Source: Siniperca chuatsi (Eukaryota > Chordata > Actinopteri > Centrarchiformes > Sinipercidae). Taken from it: a stretch of DNA of 64,000 nt. A program made the position numbers and the translations under genes. The notes beneath the pieces are model-generated. The model had not been told where the DNA came from, did no database searches, and was given only the letters and a program-made list of their open reading frames with translations. Shown here one piece after another: positions 55,015 through 64,000 of the stretch. Location: contig NC_058055.1 of assembly GCF_020085105.1 (NCBI RefSeq), positions 15,687,822-15,751,821 on the forward strand. The letters run 5' to 3'. Numbering within the stretch: position 1 is the stretch's first letter; each line of letters opens with the position of its first letter.

Positions 55015-55827
55015 ATTCTTGTCACAAAGTTACATAATCACAACTGACACAATGATGCTATGTATAAAGGAAAAGGATCAGATATGAGACCCTCAGCAAG
55101 AAAGCAAATAACCATATTTCCCTAAATGACAAACTATTCCTTTCAAGGACAACAGGAACCAGAAGACATTTAGGCCTATAGCGTTTGTTTGTATTTAACA
55201 GGGGACAATGCACTGGGGAGTCTTGCGGATTGCAGTTCGCTGTCATGCTCAAGAGCACTAAATCTGGAACGACTGGACAGAAATGGCTGTGGTGGGGATG
55301 TAAATATAGACACTGGGAGAGAGAGCGAATGAGAAACAGAGAGACAGAAAGAGATAGAGAATGATGGAGAATGGCCTTACCGCTGGTGCTCCTGATAAGC
55401 ACAAAAGGCCATATTAAGTCAGGTTGTTTTGCCTATTAAGGCATACGGGATAGTATTTCTTCTTCCAAACAAACAAGGACATCTGCTCAGTCCTCTTCTT
55501 CTCCTCTCAGACCCCATCGCTCCACAGGTGTCCGCTCTATCTGCTGGTGCAGAGAGCTGATTTAGTGGTGGCTGCTATTCACAGGCTGTTGCTGGGATAT
55601 TGTTATGGTGCCCTCCTCGTGGCCTTAAACTTGACACTGAACCTCGTAATTGATTTACTCAAGGCTGCCCATCCCTATCTCCTGACTACAGTGTGTGTGT
55701 GTAAATTTGTGGGTGAGTGACCAGTTGCCAATAACCTTGGCAGTCGAGTTTTCCTCTTATCCTCTGGAGTGTTGTTATTTCTGACAGCTCTGGTGCACAT
55801 GCTAAATTAGCAAGCAGCATACTGTTT

Positions 55828-55858
<31 letters not shown>

Positions 55859-58800
55859 ACGTATGCATGATTACATTTTGTGTGTGCTGTGTGTAAAATT
55901 ATATGTCCACTGCAAATTGCTCCCGCGTCCCACTCTCACATTTTAATTTACTCTTTCAACCTTGCTGCGTCATTCGTCATTCATTACCCTTGTTTTAACA
56001 GCCAACCTGATCTGGCCTTCATCCTCCCTCCAGCTGGTACATGACTGACACATGCTGGACTTAATCATAATTAAATACGATCCAATAGACCCAAGCATAG
56101 GACACAAGCATACATACGCCTTGTGAAGACTGCAGGACAGTATTTAAGGCCTGAGGGTATCACAATACACGGAATAATTGGTACAGTAGGTGTAAGCTTA
56201 GATCTCCCAACATTAGAAAAGAGCCTAAACATGATGTAGTACCTTTAATGACAGAACTCACATTTACATATGTTGACCCTTGCCAAAGGGTGTTGGAGTG
56301 TGCATCTACATTTTTAGCTAATCCTCTTGACAGTGAGCTGCTTATGGACAAAGTGTGGATGGACACAATATCTTGAACAACTGTACTAATAACCCTTATG
56401 ATGTGCAGATTTGGTTGTGACTGTGTCAAAGAGAAGTAATAATGTTTGAGGCAGTAGTTAGAGGTGCTCTTCTATTACACTGCATTATATTGTAAGGCGT
56501 AAAACAATTTTGTTCTTCCAATTCCCCATTCCAACTTCTCCCATAATTTGTGCTGCATTCAGAAACCCTTTCTGAAATGACCTTTAAATAACAGGCTGGT
56601 CTCTTTAACTACCATGTCAAACTGCTTTCTCCTTCCCACATTTTGCAGTATTACATTTTATGCCCTTCTTCTTACCTTTGACGGATTAGCAATGTTCATT
56701 CAAGTTTTGCATGAAAAGGACCTAAAGCTGAGGGCTAACTTTAATAAAAGTAAAAATTTCTTTCCTTCTCTGTAGAGACTCAGAGACATAACTCTGTCAG
56801 CTGTGAAAGTGACTCAAGGAGTTTTGTATGTGCAGGATCATTACTGGCTAGAGGCACACACACTTGTACTGCTGCTGTCCATTAGATGGGTGCCAGGGGA
56901 CATGCTGTGGTACACCAGGGTGTTCATGGGTAACAGTAGTTTCATCTAAAATCGTCCTTAATCGTTCTTGCACTGTGTGTATGTTTGATAGTGTCCATCA
57001 CTTAAAAAAGCAACCGGGGTGAGAAGTTGAAGGACCCTGTAGCTACTGTGAATGATGTGGTTTACACACACACACACGCAGGGTCTAATACTATCTATCT
57101 GACCCAACATAAAACTCTTCAGAGAGGAGTGTGGGTGTTTTGTGCTCGTAGGCAGGTGGAGATCAGGGTTCATCTATCGCCCCTGCAGACAAACTACCTC
57201 AGAGTTGAAAAGATAGTAACACATCACCAACCCTCACTCTGTCTATCTCTTGCTCTCTCCCTCCCTCCCATCCCAAATGCATTTGTCTGGTCCAGCTGTC
57301 TCTCAATCTGTCCATCTGTCTATCCTTAAACAGTACTCCACCACCGGATGAATAAGAGATGAGGAGATGAGGGAGGAGAGGAGAGGAGAGGATGGAGGTG
57401 AGGGAGGAGTGCAGTGGAGTCCAGTCAGAGCCCAGTGGGGATGAGGGTGTAAATGGATCTTGAGGAGCCGGTGTCAATTGTCACGGGACCATTAATTAGT
57501 CATTTAGACTTGTAATGGAGTGAGCCGTAGCCAGACAGACACAACCAGCCAAACAAAGCCAAGTCACTCAATCAGAGGAGTAAGTTGTGGCTGCTGATCA
57601 CTCTGTGTGGCCAGAGTGGAAAACTAGAGTGATCAGAGGAATCACTGAGTCCATGTCATAACAAAACAGGATTAAACACATGAGTGGAAGATATTCTCTT
57701 TGTTGGATTCTGAGATTTTCAGAGACACTTGAAGGACTACAGTATATGTTGGATCATTTATTCAATGATAATAATAATAATAGTTATAATTATTATTATT
57801 TTATTGGAATAGCATTTTTCCAGCATTTTTCTGTGCAGTAAAGTGAAAACAAGATATAGGATACTGTAAAAACAACAGCAGTAATTTAGAGACAGGACAT
57901 AAAAACATTCGATATGGGAGCTCTAAAAAAGGGTAAAAGTATTAGTAAGTTGGCACATAATAACAAAAAAAATTCTATAATATATAATAAATAAATAAAA
58001 ATAAAATGTAAAAAACAAACCATATCTGGTGTAAACAAGACAGAGCTGTATATAGGCTATATAAGTTCATAACTTTATCTGGTCAGTTCTTTTCTTTATA
58101 TATTATATTATTATGCAATATTTAAATAACATAATAATAGCTATAATGTAATTTTCCATTAACCATCTTACTTGCTTGAATATAATGAAAAGTTAATATT
58201 CCATTTCATGGTTGCAGATGAAGAATGTTTTCATACCTTATAGTCACAGTGATGCATAAATTCATAATTTTTCACATTACAGTCTTGACTGGGGGGTATG
58301 CACTTTCATGTGATGTATCACATTCACTCAGTGGTAATCCATAGTCCTCAAATGCTTATGATATGGAGTCTGAATGTAATGTGATCAATAGTTGAGAGGA
58401 GTGGTGAAGATCATATTCACACACTTTCCTCTCTGAACAGACCTTTGAATTCATTACATATCCAGGTAATTCAGCAGACATACATGGCTTTCTGTATATT
58501 TTTAACACCCAAAAGTCCTAATGGCTTTACACAGTTAGTATTACACAAAAATGACTCCTCCAGTAGTCGGTTGGATTAATTTACATCTCCTCCCAGTCCA
58601 TAATGAACATTAAGTAACATTAGTCTCTGTTTAGATTAAATTACAAAACGGTTGATATCTGATGTTCAGGTGACCGCTGTTTGTCCTTCTGGCTGTCGTT
58701 GACTGATGACACCGAGGTCCCCATGGCAGTTAAGACACTCCTGCTGAAGGGTAAAGTGTATCAGTCACACCTTGGAAAGTGAACCAACTGGCTGAGTCAG

Positions 58801-59689
58801 GGCAAGACATCGGCCTGCCACCAGTCCTGTTAGAAGGGGTTCATCAGTTCCAGGTGATCCTGTTTCAGTTCCACTGTGACGATAAAATGTTCTGGAAAAA
58901 GGAGAATTGCTTCCATTTGTCTATTAGATAATTGCATTATAAATACTGTACTGTATATTTTCTTTCTTTCTTTGTCACAAAATGTGCTCAGTCACTCATT
59001 TGAGCTTATTAACATGGTGGTCCCATATAATAGATGAGTAAAAAATTGCTTTGCATTTTTGGTCACATTTTATTTAGATACAATAATACAATGCTGATAC
59101 GTAACTTGCAACCACATGGCCACAGGGTGTCAGTAAACAGTCTGTCTGCTTTGTTTAAGTGTAGAGTAGGAGTGGGGTCAGAATCAACATTGCTCAGGGG
59201 CAGGGTGAGGATTTGGGTTTGGTTAAAGTCAGGAGTTAGAGTTTATAGAGGTCATCAGATAATCAAGTGACATGTGTTGAAACCAGTTACCTGATTGTTA
59301 AATACCAACACTAGGCTATCCAAATAAAATATATAACAGAGTCACATAGTTGTACATTTGCATGCTGATTGTGGCCTAGCCAGTCTGACGTCACTCCCTC
59401 AACCTCTTTCAGTAAACCTTGGCACTGTCAGGCTGTCCTGAAGGGGCAAAGTAAGAGACGATATTTATGTTTGGCAGGGCCAGGCAATCAGAGTAGTAGT
59501 TCCCTCCATCCATCAGCAACTAGACTGCTCATCACTTCTACCCACAGTCAAGGTGAACTTTCCAGGGCAAACCGACGCTTTTCTGCTCTGTTCCCAGGGC
59601 AGCTGGACACTGTGGAGATGGACGACCAGTGACCAGTCTGGTGCTCTCGCCTCTCATTTATTCAATAATTGATGTATTTGTAGCTGCTG
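55015..59689. other. Intergenic, no gene recognised
   Basis: Non-coding sequence with simple tracts: (TG)n at 55826-55860, GGAGA-rich at 57355-57410, and an (ATA)n/(TAT)n inverted tract at 57768-57805. AT content is high at 57900-58200. The ORFs are short and without domains. Confidence 0.3.
55826..55860. repeat. (TG)n microsatellite
   Basis: Interrupted GT dinucleotide run. Confidence 0.85.
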
Positions 59690-59800
59690 AGAGATGGAAG
59701 AGGGAGTATTGTATATTTTACTCCACTACATTTATTTGACAGCTGTAGTTACTAGTTACTTTGCATTTTAAATCAAAAAAGCTTATAAAATGCAATGCAT
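59690..59800. mobile_element. hAT-like element, left piece
   Basis: The text TACTCCACTACATTTATTTGACAGC and CTAGTTACTTTGCATTTTA (each word shared with the family at 21296 and 29460) is the part of the common fish hAT-like element that should continue into 60760. An L2 piece lies between. Confidence 0.45.
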
Positions 59801-60044
59801 TCTCAAAGATTCCCAACCTTTTTGGCTTTTGACCTCTTACTAAAAAGTAGTGCGTGGTTGAGCTCCTTGTCACATTTCTTGTTAGCAGCTCTACCAAAGA
59901 GACATTTCCTCTCTACACTTCTGATATGGTTTTATTTACACGACTGTTCAAAGCCTGAAGAGATTAAATTATCCAATATTTCACCAAAAAAGCAAAGACT
60001 GGAGAAAAGTCCACAACATGAGTACAAATTTGTGTAGCTGAACT

Positions 60045-60660
60045 TTGTTTTTTCTTCTCTCCTGCCCCTTTAAGGCTGTTGACCAGGCCCAGCAGGTCAA
60101 TTTACATCACATCCGTCTTCTTTACAATGGCTTCCCATCAGGTTCAGGATTAATTTTGAGGTTCTTCTTTTCACATATAGAGCCCTGCATGGTCAGGAAC
60201 CTGAGTACATCTCTGACCGGCTCCACTCTTATATCAGCAGCAGGTCACTTAGGTCTTCTGACCAGGGCTTACTGGTTGTCCCTTGCGCTCGACTGAAAAC
60301 AAAAGGTGATCGTGCCTTTGAAGTGGTGGCGCCGACACTGGAATGCTCTTCTTATAGACTTACGTTCTGCAGTCTCTGTTGACGCCTTTAAAAAGCAGCT
60401 GAAGACTCTTCTTTTCAAACAGGCCTTTGTCTCGCCTAGTGCTGTCTAGTGTTTGTACTCTGTCTAGTGTTTTTAAGGTCTGTTGTTGCTTATGTTTTAT
60501 TGTTTTGATTCTTTTTAATGGCGCTATTGCTTATCTTTTATTGTTGTTTCTTTCACTGTTTTTATGGTCTTATTTGTAATAATTTTACTCTTATGAAGCA
60601 CTTCGTGACCTTGCTCTGTGAAAGGTGCTCTACTAAATCAACTTTACTTAGTTACTTACT
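60045..60660 (+). mobile_element. L2-type LINE 3' fragment
   Basis: The plus strand in mixed frames reads LQWLPIRFRI, LLFTYRALHGQEPEY, LRSSDQGLLVVPCARLKTKG and DRAFEVVAPTL, the C-terminal tail of L2 LINE ORF2. The 3' end carries GAAAGGTGCTCTACTAAATC then CTTTACTTAGTTACTTACT, the usual L2 terminus. Confidence 0.75.
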
Positions 60661-60729
60661 CACTTAATCATTTCATGATCCCCCAGATTTATTTTGTGAC
60701 CCTTTGTAGGGTAACCTACCCCTAGGTTG

Positions 60730-61037
60730 GGAACCACTGGACTAAACTGTGTATAAAGTAGTTCAAACTAGCTCCACCTCAACCAGCTACAATAGTCAAA
60801 TGTTGCTTACACATTGTTGCATCAGTATTAACAATCTAATAATGTCATATATAATCCTATATCAGTCACAAGGGACATTTTTTCTGCAGAACGAGTACTT
60901 TTACTTTTGATACTAATACTGATGTACTTTTATTTAAGTAGAATTTTTAATGAATGAAGGATTTTACATGTAATTGAGTACTTTTATATTGTTGTATTGG
61001 TACTTTTAAAAGATCTGAGTACTTCTTCCACCACTGC
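60730..61037. mobile_element. hAT-like element, right piece
   Basis: This contains GTTCAAACTAGCTCCACCTC, GAGTACTTTTACTTTTGATA and the terminus AGATCTGAGTACTTCTTCCACCACTG. With 59690-59800 it forms one element interrupted by the L2 insertion. Confidence 0.55.
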
Positions 61038-62204
61038 CACCAGATAATCAACTGACCAAGCTCTTTAGAACTCAAACAGTCCTTCCAGAAATTATCGTCA
61101 CAGCGAGGACAGATGCATTTGACTATTAAAAAAAAGAACCTCAAGCAGTTTTCTAGAGTTGACATGTGAGTTTATGGGAATAATTGCTATATACTGTAAT
61201 GAGAACGGCAGTAGGGACACCACTTATCAACTGGAGGACCAGCAAGAATTATCCCTGCTGAAATGTCCTTGAATGTGACATCAAATCCCTACCTACTCTA
61301 CAGCTGATGCTGCACTCTTCTTGTGAAGGGAAAGTGAAAAGGAAAGTTCCCTACAATAAAGGATCACATTACATTACAGGAAGGGATAACTGATGAAGGA
61401 GAAGTATGAGGGAAATGTCTTCATCATCCATTTATGTTTCATCACGGTGCTGAAAATACTTGTGCCATTACGGCTGAGAACAGAGCAGGACATTTGCAGA
61501 CAAAAGGAGGCATGGATAGATAAGACAAGGAGGAGGAGAGATTATCTTACATATATTATGGTGGATCTTATTAAAAAGGGTGAGATCATTATTTTTATCT
61601 GGAGAGGAGAGAGCGAGAGGGACCTATTCTTAGCTTTTACCCCAATGGCTCCACAAGATAGATCTACAGTTTTATGTAAGCCTGTTTTAGAACCCCAAAC
61701 TCGACTCTGCCAAACTACTGCTTCATCAAACACACACAAAAAGTCCTGCTTATATTATCATTGGTTTGTCAGATGAATATACTTCTATGGCAGAGTTGTA
61801 GACCTTTTATTCTTCAGTTAACATATATAGTACCCCAGGCGGCAGAGAGGGGAATGCTGATGCCACAGAATATAAAGTAAATAAATAAATTTCCCCAAGG
61901 GCGACTTTCTCCTCAATATTTTTTTATTAGCTTTCTGAAGTATGTCGCCTGGGTTATTGTTCCCTGGAGTGGGATGAATAATGTCAGCAATATTCAGCTT
62001 TCATATCTGGGAATGTCATAACGAGAGTAGACACTAGTCAGGGGATGGGAGAAAGCATTCCTCCATAGAGTTTGTCAACAACAACTTCTCTCACTGTGGA
62101 AGAAAATAATGCAAAATAAAAACTTCACTTAAGGATTTAAATGACAAAAACCAGCTGATATAAGAAAGGTCAAACTTCCCAAACTCACAAACACAGAAAC
62201 AAGA
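61038..62204. other. Intergenic, no gene recognised
   Basis: Non-coding sequence. The ORF at 61393-61776 has no recognisable domain. Confidence 0.3.
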
Positions 62205-62600
62205 CTAAGAGTCTACAGCCATGCTAGTGGCTCTGTGAGGCTGCACAGTGGTGCTTTGAGCTAAATGCTAACTTCAGCATGCTAACTACATACATGATCT
62301 TAACATGCTCACACTGACACTATGCTCACTATGACACTAACATGCTGAGGCTGACCAAGTGTAATCTTTACCTTGATCACTATCTTTCATGTTTTAATTA
62401 TGACCTGATGATGGCGCTACATAAAAAGTTAAAGGACCACCAAAGTTATGTATGTACGAAATTTAATGGTAATCCATTCTGCAGTTGTTGAGACATTTCT
62501 CTTGAAACCACAAATAACCTCATGGTGGCGCCAGAGGAAAAGTCAGGGAATCACTACATCCTCTGGACACCATGAATATCTGCACATGGACAGTTGTTAC
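62205..62600 (-). repeat. Dispersed fish repeat (GCTAACATGCTAA-type), copy 2
   Basis: This is the same family as 47905-48315 in opposite orientation: CAGCCATGCTAGTGGCTCTG, AACTTCAGCATGCTAACTAC and CCTCATGGTGGCGCCAGAGG. Confidence 0.55.
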
Positions 62601-63845
62601 GATTATTTCAGTCAGGACCAAAGTGGTGGACTGACCCACCAACCACCATCCCCCCGAGCCATGCAGCTAGCATGGATAAAAATGCTGAAGATCAGAGTGC
62701 CAATCAAACCCTAACCTTGTCCGGTGTGAGCTGCTTCGTCATAGGTGTGTGACTGTGTTCCAGCAAGGCGAACAGACTGTTTTAGGAGAGTTATTGCCAG
62801 TGGGTCTGGAAACAGTTAAACATGCCCCCCCCCCCCGCAGCTGAAATTACACCAGCCCTCCGACACATAGATTGTGATTCTCATTCAAGCCCTTTCTCTC
62901 TCTTTCTAATAATGATTTGGATGTTGAAATTGTAGCCTGCAAGTGCAAACAAAAACTTATGAATGTTTCTATTTTTGCTCACAACAGAAATTGAGAATTG
63001 AGAAATCTTTCCGAACTGTTTTAAATACATCATTGTGCTTTAACATTCAGTCTTGAGTGACTATTATTTACCGTCATTCATTTCCATAATACTCAGTAAT
63101 AACCTTGCCTGTATGAGAGAGCGGTGGGGATTTTTTTTTACATCATGTATCAGATGTCCTCTGCTGTGGAGAGAGGAGCTGAAAGATAGAACATAGGGGG
63201 AGATTCACTAAAGGAACAAATCCACTTAAAAGCAGATGCAGACATCGGAGAGCTTGAGGGGGTTGGAGCTCTCAGAGTGCGGAGTGAGGGGCTCATGTAA
63301 CTATCTGGATGGGTAAGAGGGGATATTTTGTTATTTTACAATAACAGCAGCCAAAAACTATTGAAGCTGTAAAAATACAACAAAGAGCTTAAAGGTGAAC
63401 AGTTTCAGCATGGCAGCATTGCTCGCCCTTTGGTTCTAGTTTCGGTTTGTCTTCTGTAAGGTTGTGTTTCTGAGCTTGACCTTTGCTCCAAAGCTAAAAG
63501 CCCAGAAAGGGAAGTCAGAAACACAAACCAAAAGACAAGAAAAGTGACCACCAGTCTTACACATTAAGATCAGTTTACTCGTCCTGAGGAGTACCTATGA
63601 ATGTAACTCTGAAAACTGTTGTATAAGGTCACCTGAGGCTCTGGAGCAGCTTTGTCAAGTCTGAGAAAATAACCCAAGTGATTCATCAGGGTTGTCGAGG
63701 CTTGGAGGCTACACATTTTTGCTGGAAAACCTGTGTTAGAAACTGGGAGCGCAGAGTTTGAAAGTTGAGGGCATTTACCAGGCAAGGAGGGTCTAACAGG
63801 GAAAAAAAGCTATGAGTTGCATTGTGGGAACTGTAGTATACATCG
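62601..63845. other. Intergenic, no gene recognised
   Basis: Non-coding sequence, with a C-run at 62826-62837. Nothing is recognised. Confidence 0.3.
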
Positions 63846-64000
63846 TTTTTGGAGCTTGACCCAAGTTAGGGACTAAAAGTCAGAATATCTCAGCCTCTGT
63901 TGCTTTGACCATTCTTTTTAGCCATGCACGGCTCTGTGAATGGAAAAGTCGGTCAGTCCAACTATTGGATGAATTGCCATAAAAGTTTGCATAGATGTTC
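63846..64000 (+). repeat. Dispersed repeat end, related to the GCTAACATGCTAA-type family
   Basis: The text GGGACTAAAAGTCAGAATATCTC and AGTCCAACTATTGGATGAATTGCC (short words only) resembles the other end of the family at 62205. It is cut by the window edge. Confidence 0.35.

Overview
The window looks like nuclear DNA from a teleost fish, probably percomorph-like. It has intronless chemoreceptor reading frames, Rex1/L2-type LINEs, a chromodomain Ty3/gypsy element, hAT/mariner-type remnants and a tRNA-derived SINE. It also holds vertebrate genes (coa4, tpbgl) that lie together on human 11q13. Everything here was read by eye; no search or alignment was run.

Region 1 (1-35.3 kb) is a minus-strand array of closely related odorant-receptor (OR) genes built by repeated segmental duplication. 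Seven OR loci are visible. OR1 (1497-2441) is open but fused to retroelement sequence. OR2 (6172-7190) has a 2-nt frameshift. OR3 (15903-16919) is intact. OR4 (24252-25183) has internal deletions. OR5 (26085-27047) is an intact chimera. OR6 (31508-31836) is a 3' fragment beside a LINE. OR7 (34073-35035) is intact. OR2, OR3, OR5 and OR7 keep an upstream exon 1/intron signature (GT donor and pyrimidine-rich AG acceptor about 180 bp apart), so the coding exon is probably exon 2. The intact twin-CX9C gene coa4 (18551-18805, with its own 5' UTR intron) sits inside the array, and two decayed coa4-like copies lie at 5.3 and 12.7 kb. The repeat unit also carries an old LINE 3' end in the OR 5' flank. 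Between units are two copies of an LTR plus an in-frame minisatellite (1-1496 and 3439-5196), a decayed chromodomain gypsy element (8254-11600), a Rex1 LINE with its empty site visible elsewhere in the window (13980-15768), and an L2 LINE (29764-31449).

Region 2 (35.3-51 kb) is AT-rich and essentially gene-free. Its most striking content is a family of five direct, non-coding copies of a roughly 200-350 bp element (32.1, 38.9, 39.4, 42.5, 45.4 kb) with shared short blocks, some resembling homeodomain and other factor sites. It looks neither like an ordinary transposon nor like coding sequence, and it is the best candidate here for something undescribed, possibly regulatory DNA of the OR array. 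The region also holds a DDE_1 (pogo-type) transposase relic, hAT-like remnants, an intronless preb fragment between a dispersed repeat and a SINE, and a long ATCT microsatellite.

Region 3 (51-64 kb) contains tpbgl on the minus strand (51043-52154), an LRR membrane protein whose frame is broken by a small indel near 51868. The rest is non-coding DNA with transposon remnants, including a TA-flanked terminal-inverted-repeat element (54013-54629) and a probable hAT-like element interrupted by an L2 tail (59690-61037).
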